Positions 45,807-56,602 of a stretch of 64,000 nt of DNA are shown piece by piece (within the stretch, counting starts at the first letter, position 1; every line of letters starts with the position of its first letter). This DNA comes from Podocnemis expansa (Eukaryota > Chordata > Testudines > Podocnemididae). The notes under the pieces are model-generated. The model was given only the letters and a program-made list of their open reading frames with translations. It did no database searches and was not told where the DNA came from. The stretch spans positions 18,632,829 through 18,696,828 of the forward strand of contig ML681971.1 in NCBI GenBank assembly GCA_007922195.1. Reading direction: 5' to 3'. The translations under genes and the position numbers were made by a program.

Positions 45807-47055
45807 ATTTCCCTACTTTTTCCAGCCATCGCTGCTGCCACCCAATCCTTCATCTTGACACCCCACTCAGGATAGGGCAGGCAAAAAGCCTGGATGGTAA
45901 CACTGCTGAAATTCAGTCTGTGTTCATCAGTCTGAAACTGCAGAGCCAATGATCTACTAGGTCCATAGCTGTGTCCAATGTTCTAAATAAAGGACACCCT
46001 TTGTGTTCATGCAGGTAAGTCCATTTTCTGTGAGGACAAACACTAGCTTCTCCCCATGTACTCCATGGGGCATTACAAACAAATTCTGCCAAGTTCCAAA
46101 GGGGTTATGTTTCAGTGACGGAGTAATGGGGGAAGAAAAGAGTCTTCTGCCTTAGGGAGTAGCTACCAGGCTTGGGCCCACATCTGGATTAAGACATGCA
46201 GAGGCCCTAAATTATGTCAAGATTCAGAGGCTCCATATCGTAAAAAAAAGTAAAGAGAAACAAGTGTATTTTAACAGAAAGGGTAATGAAAAAATAAATG
46301 ATAAACCATTATATTTGCATATATACATAAGCAAAGATGCAACAAAAAACTACATAAAACATACATCTTGCAAAAAGCCTTATTTGCATTATTAATTTCA
46401 ATTTTGATAAATATTATTTATCCCTGACATATTTAGAAGCCCGTCACACACGTCGCCCTAAGTTGTGGCTTACTTGGCTTGTGCCGTCATTCCTTGGGCC
46501 CATCTGTTTTCAGAAGGCCTGGTTCCCCGTAAGTCATTATTTCTTATTAACAATGATTAAAAGACACTAAAACAGAAGGAGGTAGTTCTGGCCACACCAG
46601 GCCAGGCTGAGGGGAAAATGTGGAAGACCAACACGCCCACCCCAAGCTATGAAGAAGTGTGGAAGTTTTCTTTTGCTCATAGAAGAGGGAGAAAGCCCTT
46701 TACCACATCAGGAGAGTGCTTTCCAGCACAGGTTAGACTGACGTATGCTAGCTGTGCCCAAGTGGTCTAAAAACAGCAACATGGCAGGGGCAGCAGGTTG
46801 GGCTAGCTGCCTGGGTACATAGCTGGTGCATGTTTGCACTTGAGCAAGTAGTAGCTCAACTGAAGTTTGCCTAAGCTATTTAGCGGGCCCTGTGACAAGC
46901 ATGGCTGTTTCACAGAAAAACTGCAGGCACTCCTTCCCAGCTTCCTCCTCAGCCTTTCTGCACACAGGCTAGAGTTAGAGCCATGGTTCAGCTCTCCAGC
47001 CAAGTCACTAATTAGAGTGTCACCCATCCAGCTGGGGCACTGGAGGGAAGTGGAG
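45807..47055. other. Gene-free stretch, possible unclassified repeat at 46150-46515
   Basis: GGGCCCACATCTGG near 46175 and TTGGGCCCATCTG near 46495 bracket an AT-rich block and could be decayed hAT ends. They do not align well enough to call. Confidence 0.3.
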
Positions 47056-47190
47056 ATCATAGAATCACAGGAACCATGAGAGGTCACCAAGTCCAGTCCC
47101 CTACACTCCTGGCAAGACCAAGTACCCTCTTAAACCATCCCTGACAGGTGCTTGTCTAACCTGCTCTTAAACACTTCCAATGAAGGAGAT
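47056..47190 (-). mobile_element. CR1 LINE 3' end
   Basis: ATCATAGAATCACAGGAACC, CCAAGTCCAGTCCCCTACAC, CATCCCTGACAGGTGCTTGT and CTAACCTGCTCTTAAACACT: antisense CR1 tail with one octamer. Confidence 0.82.
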
Positions 47191-47764
47191 GATGCAGTAA
47201 GTGATGGGGGATAGGGCTTGTGGGGAAGTGTGGAGAGCCTCAGAGAAGTCTGGTTCCAGCAATTAGAAACAAGCCAGTAAGCTACCTTTCATCTTTTTTT
47301 CGCTGATCTAGAGCACTGACTCCCAGGTACCCTGCTAGACCCTATTTCAGGGCTTCCCAAATACCCAACTTGCTCCACATGATTCCTCCTCCAAACTGAT
47401 GAGTTTTCTCAGATATTTTACGAGGTCCTGGTGTCACCTGACTCCAGTTAGTTCTGTTCCTTTACTCTAAATGGCAATTAATTATAGTGTAAGCAAGAGT
47501 ACCTCTTCATTGCAGATGGGAGACAGTTCTCCAGCCTGTCACATCCTAGTGGTGCTCAAGCTAGCATATGAAGAATAGCTGTGTGGACATTGCTGTTTTG
47601 GGGCAGAGTCAGACTGATCTTCCCTTTTCCTACCAGCTCAGACTATTTTTAACAGGCTACCTTGAGCCCTGCTAGTGTCAGTCTGTCTGCCCAGCTGTGT
47701 GCCTTACACCTGGCTGCAGCTTACGCATTACAGGCCAGTTACAGGCTTCCATTCCTGAATGATT

Positions 47765-47863
47765 TGAGCACCTTGCAGTCTTCTCTGTATTTATCCTCAA
47801 CCCCTCTGTGAGGTAGGGCAGTTCTTTTCTCTCCAGTTTGCAGAAGGAGGAATTGAGGCATAG
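47765..47863 (-). repeat. MIR-like SINE fragment
   Basis: GTGAGGTAGGGCAGTTC and GTTTGCAGAAGGAGGAATTG then AGGCATAG are decayed antisense MIR core. Directly followed by a hairpin repeat. Confidence 0.5.
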
Positions 47864-47944
47864 AGGCCCAGATCCACAAAGGTATTTAGGCTCCTAATTT
47901 CCATTGATTTCAATGGAGCTCAAATGCCTTTGTGGATATAAGCC
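47864..47944. repeat. Small hairpin repeat (AAAGG/TTTAGG family), well preserved
   Basis: GGCCCAGATCCACAAAGGTA and TTTAGGCTCCTAA form the left arm. TCAATGGAGCTCAAATGCCT then TTGTGGAT form the right arm. CCATTGATTTCAATGG is a perfect palindrome at the centre. Confidence 0.7.
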
Positions 47945-48545
47945 AGGGATACACTAAGAGCCAGCTTTTTAAAGCTATGTAGGTGCATAATTATCATTGG
48001 TAGCACCCTAATCATGAGCTATCCTGCCTTCTGCTGGAGTAACTCAGACTGGAAAACCAGCATAAACGACTGGGAAATAGTTTCTGAATGGATTGATGCC
48101 AAAGGAGTTAAGGTACAAAAACAAGCATTTGAAAGTAAAAAGCTATTAGAAAATGTAACACAACTGTGAACTTAGAAAAAAAAAAGTCACATGATAAAGG
48201 CAAAGCAAAAGACTTGACATAATTCAATAACTGATTAACAATTATGACAACTGTTCTGGCTTACTCTTTTGCTTTGTATAAGGTGCCTAATTCTGTTGCC
48301 ACTGTACACATGCTTCCCAGAATCCTGGCATAAACTTCATCTTTTTATAATTGTCATACATTTGTACAAAACATCTGAACAGAACTTTTTGATCCCAGTC
48401 TAATCCTTTGAAGCTACAAACAACAAGTTTGGATCTAAATCCTCTGAAGAAGTCTATGATACGGAGGGTGAAATGTTGGGGGACACAAAGGAAGTAAAGT
48501 TATTCCTCAAAAGGAAAGAACATCTGATTTAGTGGGACTGGTCCT

Positions 48546-48608
48546 GCTTTTAGGAGGGGGTTGGACTAGATGACCTCATGAGGTCCCTTTCGATTCTACG
48601 ATTCTATG
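48546..48608 (+). mobile_element. Short CR1 LINE 3' tail
   Basis: TTAGGAGGGGGTTGGACTAG, ATGACCTCATGAGGTCCC and GATTCTACGATTCTATG: sense CR1 3' end with two octamer units. Confidence 0.85.
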
Positions 48609-48994
48609 CTGCACTAAATGCACCTCAAGAAAAATTTTACTAATGTTTAAAAAGCTAATTAAAAAAGAATGTTTTAAATATTATAAGGGGCAAAGGAAAA
48701 TGAAATCCAAGTGGGTTATGAAGCTTAAGTATTTCCATCTCAAAGTATTTGCAGATGAAAAGGGAACACTTAAAATATATTGCATAGCACTATAGAGCAT
48801 CATTTGTAGACAGTGTTTTGCATGAGCCCCTTCACTGCTGGATGTGCCTACATAATTATTCCTGTGAAGATTGTATAAATGGCGTATTTTTCCAGGGATT
48901 TTTGGGGCCCAGATCTCTCTCTTTACATGGCACTTACAGTACCTCACAGACACGGATACCTCCAGGCCTGATGGGCTCCGTATCTCACCACACG

Positions 48995-49140
48995 CCTCTG
49001 TGATAGGGCAGTCATATCATTCCTGTTTCAAGATGGAAAACTCAGACCCAGGGACATTAAATTTGTAACCTAAAGACATACAGGAATTAAGCCCAGATCT
49101 CCTGATTTCCCACCCAGTACGTTAGCAGTAAACCCATCTT
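48995..49140 (-). repeat. MIR-like SINE fragment, decayed
   Basis: AAGATGGAAAACTCAGACCC, TAACCTAAAGACATACAGG and AATTAAGCCCAGATCTCCTG keep antisense MIR order. Confidence 0.45.
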
Positions 49141-50432
49141 TCTTCCCTCCACCTAAATGCCTACTAGATGTACACAAATATTTTATATATTAAGCTGACT
49201 GGCAACCGTTTTGAAATTTCAGCTGATTTTTTTCCTGGTTTTCCAGTCACTTATATAGTGTCAGAAGCCCCTACACTTGCATTTCATTTCAGAATGTGTT
49301 CGTTCTTATTTTCCAGCCACAGCACTTCACTCGTACAGATTAGCAAGCAAAGCCTCTTGCATTTTAATTGGAGCTGGCTCCAGTTTTTCAATGTGATCCA
49401 AGAAATTTCTGGCAAAAAATTTCCCCAGGATAAGTACATTTGGGGACAGATCCCAAGCAGGCATAATCAACTGCATCAACTGAGGATCTGGTTCTTTTAT
49501 TACTTATACTAGTTCCATATATGGTTGAATGTTCTTCAAGGGGGAAAAGAAAAAGTATTACAATATTTTTTTCTCTCACCTTCATTAGTTAATTATTCAT
49601 AGAGATTTTTTTCCCCCGCATTACTCAGCCAGCTCTAGTTTCCTTTCTGTCATGACAATCCTATTCTCCAATACATCCAGGCGGAGGTTGCAGGGCATCT
49701 AATTAGACAGACTACACACTGAGGTTAAGTTCTGGGCTGGCCTCTCTGGCATTCTTAGAGAGGCGTCCTGGCCATAAAGCCTGGGATGCCCAAAAAACAG
49801 AACAAAAATAAAAAGTGTGTGAAATCATGAGCATGACATGGAAAAGGTTTGATTTGCCAGGTTAGCTTTCCTTAGGCTTTGAACTTCATGTTTGTTCTTA
49901 ACATAGAAGTTAGGTCTATTGCAGCTTGATGAATTCAGTCATAGGAATTTATGTAGCAAGAGGCACCTCTCATCCCTCTTTCACAGCAACCTCTTCCCCA
50001 CAGTTGTTATTGTAACAATTTGAATTATTAGAAGCAATTATTGGGCACAATCCAAAGCCCAGTCTTTCCACTGATTTCAGTAGATTTTGGATCAGGTCCA
50101 CAGAAAGTGATTTAAGTCATAGCTACTCATGTTTGTGAGAGTCTATTTTATCCACCTTTAACTTCCATGAATAGGATGCATTTCAAGTTGCTAAGAGCTG
50201 TCATCTTCTATAGGTCAGCACAATTGGGTCCTCGCCTGGGTAAGGTCTTTTGGCAGTACGGGAATATAAACATTCAGTATTATTACAGTGTTTACTTTAG
50301 TGTGGTTGGCTCAGCAGGGAGTCTCTTCAGAGTCCCCTTTGAGGCGCCTTTGATTGACCTGTAGAGAACATTGAGTTTTAGAATCTGTAACACTTTATTT
50401 AATTTTAAGGTAGATATGACAAGCTGATTTCC

Positions 50433-50665
50433 ACCAAAGGGATAGCCATGTTAGTCTAGTCCAGCAAAAAAAACCAAGGAGTCATGTAGCACTTAAAAAC
50501 TAACAGATTTATTTTTCCCATGAGCTTTAGTGGGAGAAAATCCCACTTTGTCAGATGCTTTGAAGATGGGTGAACTTACAGAATGGAATGAAAATAAATG
50601 CAAGGGGGTGTAAAACATAGGATCAGGTCATACGGTAACAGCAAATCAGAGCAGTGCTGAACCTG
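50433..50665 (+). repeat. SINE-like sauropsid repeat, copy 2
   Basis: CCAAAGGGATAGCCATGTTA, GTCTAGTCCAGC, AAGGAGTCATGTAGCACTTA and CCCACTTTGTCAGATGCTTT are the inverse of the copies at 3952 and 56313. The opening TAGCCATGTTAGTC resembles an RNA polymerase III A box. Confidence 0.6.
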
Positions 50666-50747
50666 CCAGACATCATAGGGAAAAAAAATTTCAAAACTGC
50701 ATTGAGTAAGAGACTGTTCCATTTTTAAAAGTCAGTTAGGCCTGTAG

Positions 50748-50798
50748 GACCAGATTTTCAAAGGTAGTTAAGCACTTAAAGATTCAGAAAAAGCACCT
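50748..50798. repeat. Half copy of the AAAGG/TTTAGG hairpin family
   Basis: GACCAGATTTTCAAAGGTAG and TTAAGCACTTAAAGATTCAG match one arm of the family; the opposite arm is absent. It abuts the end of the Harbinger fossil. Confidence 0.4.
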
Positions 50799-50809
50799 AT
50801 TCTTGGTAC

Positions 50810-51700
50810 CGCAGAACCCTCATATCATGAATCTTTCCAGTCGTTCCACTCTTTCCCACATTTGTATTCATCAATCTGTCTCCGTGATCCACTAAAGCCT
50901 TGCAGAATGGGAACCAGAAATGTTACTGTTCAATGAAATGAACCTGCCCTTTGCAGTGGACAAAATATTTGGATACGAGTACCATCCATGACTCCTGCAC
51001 AGTTATGAAACCCCATCTCTGGTAACTTCTGGAACTTTTCTTACAGTAACTATCCATGGGTAAATCTCAGTGTTAGTTGCCTCATAAAAACCTAGAACCC
51101 TGACCTTGACAGTGGACTTTCCAACCTCAGAGCGGCTTGCAATAGATTTATAGCTGTGAAACATAGTTGCCAGCCATGGCCGGCCCAAGGTATTTAGTGA
51201 CTTAGGCACCTGAGATTCACACCCTGCCCCCCGTGGCCTGGGCCGAGCCGGGCTGGACGGTGGCACCCCCTGCCCCAAGCCTGGCCAGGTGCTAGGCAGG
51301 CACCACATGGCCTGCCAGGCCAATTTATGGCAGCACTGCTGCTTCCCCGGCAGGGGCCAGCTCCCTGTACGCAGCCCAATGGCACCTGCAGCACCGCTCC
51401 CTGGCAAGGGCTGCATAAAGGCAGCAGCACCTCTCTGTGGCTGGGCCTTGCTCCACCTTAGGGCCTAGCTCCTGCTACTGCAGAGCAGGGCAGGATGGGC
51501 TTGCTGGCTCTACCCCAGCCCTGTGGCGCTCCTTATATGTTGGTGCCCTAGGTGACTGCCTAGGTCACTTCTGTGGATGGACCAGCCCTGTTGACAACTT
51601 CCACAGAGCAACAGCCATCTTCCTCTGAACGGATATGACTTCCCTCAACCTACTGTTGTGGTTCTGGAGGGTTGGGGCAAATGCATCGCACGACTCCATG
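50810..51700 (-). pseudogene. HARBI1-like transposase, broken
   Basis: Read on the minus strand in pieces. Upstream of the hAT: MESCDAFAP near 51690, then VISVQRKMAVALWKLS near 51640-51600, matching the (S)VEKRVAVALWRLA block of HARBI1. After the hAT: SIASRSEVGKSTVKV near 51140, matching the helix-turn-helix FGVGKSTV. GVMDGTRIQIFCP near 50970 fits the first catalytic Asp (GAIDGTHI). VDHGDRLMNTNV then GKSGTTGKIHDMRVL near 50885-50820 fits VDHRGRF..NVGWSGRVHDARVF, the second catalytic Asp. At least two stops and a frameshift are present and the third acidic residue is lost. In HARBI1 family members this enzyme cuts and pastes elements into TWA targets. Identification is by motif order, not alignment score. 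Confidence 0.8.
51175..51590. mobile_element. hAT-like non-autonomous element, 416 bp, in Harbinger
   Basis: Left CATGGCCGGCCCAAGG; right on the minus strand CAGGGCTGGTCCATCC. Subterminal TTAGTGACTTAGGCACC is mirrored by GGTGCCCTAGGTGACTGCC. Flanks TTGCCAGC and TTGACAAC agree at 6 of 8, consistent with an 8-bp duplication. The transposase reading continues across it. GC-rich interior with frames of up to 137 codons that are compositional. Confidence 0.7.
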
Positions 51701-52350
51701 AAGGTTTGTTGCCTTATTTGGAAGTTCTAATGCTACTGCTGGTACCGTTCCAGGTTCCTGAAACAATATGCTCCCACTATACCTTACTGATTGTCCTCCA
51801 TCCAAAGCCTCTGAAGGGCATATTATGACGATACTGGCATTCACCACAATGATGCAATGTGAGCAGAATGAATCATCATTGTCCACTCAAGATCAACCAT
51901 CTTTGGTGTACCAGAAAATGCTGCCCAAATTCTATCCAGCATCTCACTGAGCTACATAAACACTTACCCTGCACTAAGGTGCAGGAGCAGAACTAGCTCA
52001 TTCTCCAATGGTTTCCACAGAGTTTTGCAGAGAAGAGCAGTAAAGGGTGATGTGTTCGGGAACTGTCATCGGCAAATGTGTAAAGGCCGTGGACAGGAAA
52101 ACAAATCACAGTAAATCAAGTCTTAAAGTGTCCCCTTGCAGTGCACAGAATCTTGGATAATTCCTTCGAAATGATAGCACCAACACTGTGTATGTGCAGC
52201 AGAAGAGTGGATGTGGGTGAAGGCATGTACACTGCATTGTACCCAGGTCAAGTGTGACACATGGGGATCCTTTGGCAAGTGTATGGGTAGCATGAGAAGC
52301 ATGAACACAATCCAGTGTTCAGGTATGTGTGCCAGTATAGACATAGGTTA

Positions 52351-54685
52351 ATAACATTATTACATTGTTTTGATCAGCAGTAAACTAAGTAAATAGCAGG
52401 TAGAATGGAAGAGAAATAATTAGATGGTTCACAGTTACACTTCTGTTCAGACACCGTCTTTTTTTCATTGGGTTCCAAACATACCACATACACAGCTGTT
52501 CAGTTGCAAAGAAAGAAGATAATATAAATAAGGCTTATAAAAGTATAAATGATTTATAAAATGATTATTGGGTCTAGCTTATGAGTTTTGTTTTGGTTTC
52601 AGGAGGATCTAGATTCCATCCTATCATGAGCCATCAAGAAGAGCAGGATTTCTTGATCTAGGAGTTGTAATAGGAAAATAAAAAGCTCCATCTCAGATAC
52701 CTGCAAATATGCTGTCTGGAAATGTTCTCTCATCTGTGCTGTCTCTTAGGTCTGAATCTATATACGTGTCTTGTGCTCCTTTCTTCTTTTTCCTTAAATT
52801 CTTCCTTAAAAAACATATTTCTTCCATGCAACCCTTCAATGACAACCCCCTTGAGGCTCCAAGTTTTCCCCATCATCTCCAGTGTATACCATCAACTAAG
52901 GGGTGATATGTCTAAACCATTATGATTTGTGTGTCTGAGCTATACTGTAGGCACCTGGGTTCTGATTCTCATCTCTTTCACACCAATGCAACTCTATTGG
53001 GAGTATTGGAAAATACAGTGAGATCCATCCCTACCGTATCACTATTTATTTATACACAACCTCAAGCAGCTTCTTGAGACCTGACAATAAATAATAGGGC
53101 TCCAAGGTGCTATGGTAATACAAATTATATACGCAATAAATAATAAAGTCTCACTCTGATGTTCTAAGACATTCTTATCCCCTACTCAGGGCCTGAACAC
53201 AGCCCTGTGATGTCAATCACTCCCATTAAGTTCACTTAGTTTTGAATGAGATTTCAAGAGAAAACTCCCATTACTTAAATGGAAAGAGCTGAATAAAAAG
53301 TTGAGGTAACATATTCTAATGTGGCCCCAGTTGAAGTCTGTGATGAAATTCCAATTGGCTCCAGGGGCCTTCGGCCAATAATGGGATGAAGTGCTGGACA
53401 TGGGATGGGAACTAAATTTTATTCATTCACTTGAAAAATAATAGTCACTTTTTTCAAGAACAGATTATCTTCTATGCAGAGGTCTTTTTGTGAAAATGTG
53501 AAGCTGAAATAAGCTGTTAATAAGGATATATGGAGAAGGGAAATAATTGACTGTGAACACATAGTTAGTTATAGTAAAATGTCAAAGCAAATGCCACCCA
53601 CAGAACATCACACTTCCTCTTTCCCCTTTCAGTGTTTAAATAATCTTCATAGCACACACACACCTTAAACACTCAAGAGTAAACCAATGTAAAAATGAGA
53701 GATTACAGTATTAGGATTCCTCACCACTGCAGGAGGCTGCTGGATTTCAATATGTTCCCCCATATGTTTTAACACTTTTGCATTTCTTCCATCTGTTTCT
53801 GGGAAATGTGAAAGAATTTAATGATCTTTTCTAGGGTTATTAAACCAACAGCTGTTATCATTAATAGAGGACATTCTTTACAGCAGTGAGCAATCTCCAG
53901 CAATAAATCCAGCCCTGCCACACTATATTTCTTTTTAATGACTGCTGCATTTGTACTGAAATGGAGGTTATGAATACAATTGGTTCTTAAGCTTTCTATT
54001 TTTCCCTCTCTATGATCTTGCTCTGGCATACAAATATGCTTAAATCTTTTCCCCTTTCATTTCTGATCTCTTCTGATACAAAATGTGTGGGTTTTTTTTA
54101 AAAAAAAATAACTAGAAAAGACCCCTTTCCCTTTCTGAAAAGCAAAACAAATATCCACCCACAATTTAGGAAACAGTTTTTTTTTTAACTATTTGGCAAA
54201 TATCACGAGTTACTTCTGCAAAATTGCTACTTTAATGTGAAGTTTATTTCCAAAATGGAACCAACTTTCCTAGATATTTTAAGGGTTTCTTTGGCACACA
54301 AAATTGATGATGAGTTTTATTATATTTGGAGCTTGTTTTTATCTCTAGTGACTTGTTATCCAGCATTGTAATGAACCCTGTGAATATATGCTTGGATACA
54401 CTTTATGTCTAATTACAAGTAACCCAGCTTTTCAATGCTTGCATTTTATGCTATGTCATAACTGGCTTTTGTTGCTATATTATTCTGACTTGCTTAGTTT
54501 TTATTTTTAAAAGAAATGTATCTGACATTATAATTATAATCTTGAGCCCAGTAAAGTAAATAATGTATGAACATCTTGTTGTGTTTATTTGCATGTTTAC
54601 CACATATCTAAACATTCCAATGACTTTCCTTGGGAACTTAACATTTTCTTTGTGGATATCTGAGCTGTCTAAAAGCACTAGAGCA
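52351..54685. other. Gene-free stretch
   Basis: No gene, RNA gene or named repeat recognised. AT-rich, with short homopolymers at 54089-54110 and 54176-54186. Confidence 0.5.
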
Positions 54686-54920
54686 GAACATAAGAGCAGC
54701 CATACTGGGTCAGAATAATAGTCCGTCTAGTTCAGTATAATATCTGCCAATAGTAGCTAATGCCACTTGTTTCAAAGAGTATAAATAAAACATGGCCAAT
54801 ATCAGGTGATCCATCCCCTGTCATCCAGTCCCAGCACTTGGCAGTCAGACGATTAGGAACTCAGAGCATATGGTCGCATCCTTGACCATATTGACTAATA
54901 GCCATTGATGGACCAAATGT
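54686..54920 (-). mobile_element. CR1/L3-like LINE 3' region
   Basis: AGAACATAAGAGCAGCCATA, CTGGGTCAGAATAATAGTCC, TCAGGTGATCCATCCCCTGT and CTAATAGCCATTGATGGACC are in the order of an antisense CR1-superfamily LINE different from the octamer-tailed CR1 copies. Confidence 0.75.
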
Positions 54921-54984
54921 TCCATGGTCTACACACAGTTCTCTTGGCACTTGCAGTGACAACATCACTTTGTCAGTAGATCTC

Positions 54985-55130
54985 AAAGTGTTTTAGCCCC
55001 ACGCCCATCATCCTATTTTACAGATGGGAAAACTGAGGTAAAATGACTTGCCCAAAGTCACCCAGCAGTAACACAGTCAGGAAGAGAACCCAGGTCTTCT
55101 GAGTTGTACGGTATAGCAACACAGTTGCAC
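54985..55130 (-). repeat. MIR-like SINE fragment, well preserved
   Basis: ATTTTACAGATGGGAAAACT, GAGGTAAAATGACTTGCCCA, AAGTCACCCAGCAGTAACAC and AGAACCCAGGTCTTCTGAG: clear antisense MIR core. Confidence 0.75.
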
Positions 55131-55722
55131 TAGTGAAGCTGTAGTATATGTGCTTCCTACAATGATAGAAGCCTTTTGTTCCCCACTCAGTATAATTAAT
55201 CTACTTCTCTGAGAGGTGGTACCTAAGTCAATGAAAGAACTCTTTCACTGTCTTAGCTGCATCTGCACTGAGGGTTAGATTGACACAACTATGGCTCTCA
55301 TTCTGCAAAAGTTTTCATAGCCTGGTTGATGAAGATAGATTGATTTAATTTTACAGTATGGACTAGGACCCAGTACAATACTCTCTCCAGTAGCCCATAC
55401 TGCCTCTCTCTCATTTAAAACTTGACAGTTGCTGTGCATCTTCAATTCTCATTGATTTTTGGAAGTATTCTGCATCAGTTATGTCAATAGGAGCTTTCCC
55501 ACTGATTCTAGACCATAGAATCAAACCTTACACTGAAATCATTAGTGCCTGGCTTTCAAAGAGGTCTGATCAGCCATAGCATTGCAAGTAGTGATCAAAA
55601 TCCACTATGGATAGAATTTTCAACAAATACAGTAGCCATAATGGGGGTGAGATTTTTTTCAATAGCTCAGCTTTCATTTGTGCACCTAAATAAATTTAAC
55701 ATTTTACTGTGGTTGAAGGGAC

Positions 55723-56236
55723 TAGTCTACACTGAAAACTTACATTGGCATAGCTACATCTGTCATGGGTAAATCCACCCTGACAGATAGAGCTATGCCA
55801 ACCTAATCCCTAGTGTAGGAAGCGCTAGGTCAACAAAAGAATTTGTTTACCAGCTGCGACCTCTCAGGGAGGTGAAGTAACTACAGTAACAGGAGAACGT
55901 CTTGCATCACTGTAGTGAGCGTCTTCACCAAAGTGCTACAGCTGTGCCACTGTAACATTTTTTGCCACTAATGGTGGCAACTTTGTTACCATTATATCAG
56001 TTTATCAGGATTGACTAAGCAGAAGTGAAGACCAGCACAATTGATCCAGAAGTTGATCTTATAAGACTTCCCCAAAAAGCATAGTACTGCATTGACGGGC
56101 CTGGATATTCCCTTCAACACTGCAGTGAAAACAGTGTGCTAAACACAAATTTCAAAGCCAATGGGAGTTACTCAAGCTACATTGACTGCTGCCAAATTTT
56201 GCTGGCAGTGTGGATCAGGTGTAAGTGTAGACTGCA
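55723..56236. mobile_element. Palindromic MITE with GTCTACACT termini
   Basis: Left TAGTCTACACTGAAAACTTA; right on the minus strand GTCTACACTTACACC. Near the left end CATTGGCATAGCTACATCTG is mirrored about 20 bases on by CAGATAGAGCTATGCCAACC, a strong hairpin. CACTGTAGTGAGCGTCTTCA repeats the logic in the middle. The right limit is uncertain: the typical part ends near 55960, and the rest may be a second element. Confidence 0.6.
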
Positions 56237-56312
56237 GAACTGGAATTCACATGCAGATTCGACACCATTGCCTTAGGGTTAAATAGGGATAACAGATTTT
56301 TTTTTTCTTATT

Positions 56313-56602
56313 ACAACAGGTGATTTGACCTCACCTTCCTCTATATGCTGTCTCCTAGTGTATGAATCTAAAGAACTGCTTTGATTTGCTGTAACAATCT
56401 GTCTTGATCCTATGATTTACACTTCCCTGGATTTATTTTCTTCCCATTATGTAAATTCCCTGTCTTCAAGCATCTGATGAAGTGGGAGTTTCTCCCATGA
56501 AAGCTCATGCAATAAATAAATTAGTTAGTCTTTAAAAGTGCCACAGGACTCCTTGTTTGTTTTGCTGAACTAGACTAACACAGCTACCCCTTTGGAACAG
56601 GT
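56313..56602 (-). repeat. SINE-like sauropsid repeat, copy 3 (best preserved)
   Basis: CATCTGATGAAGTGGGAGTT, TCTCCCATGAAAGCTCATGC, GTGCCACAGGACTCCTTG and ACTAACACAGCTACCCC. Colinear with 3952-4250, including the ATTACAACAGGTGATTTGAC start. Minus strand is assigned from the TAGC.GTGTTAGT end. Confidence 0.65.

Larger units (their letters stand above)
47945..50432. other. Mostly gene-free stretch
   Basis: Contains the CR1 tail at 48546 and a MIR-like piece at 48995; nothing else recognised. A 114-codon plus-strand frame (49168-49512) lacks motifs. Confidence 0.45.
50800..52348 (-). mobile_element. PIF/Harbinger transposon fossil, 3'-truncated
   Basis: The right terminus, minus strand, reads CCTATGTCTATACTGGCACA and is followed on the plus strand by TTA, the usual Harbinger target. 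A transposase frame can be followed on the minus strand from about 51700 to about 50810. The left terminus and the part encoding the third catalytic residue are missing. A 416-bp hAT-like element (51175-51590) interrupts it. No companion Myb/SANT gene was recognised in 51700-52330. Confidence 0.75.

Noticed and set aside
46150..46515. Possible hAT bounded by GGGCCCACATCTGG and TTGGGCCCATCTG
   Set aside because: GGGCCC is itself palindromic, so the apparent inverted ends are weak; no 8-bp duplication was found.
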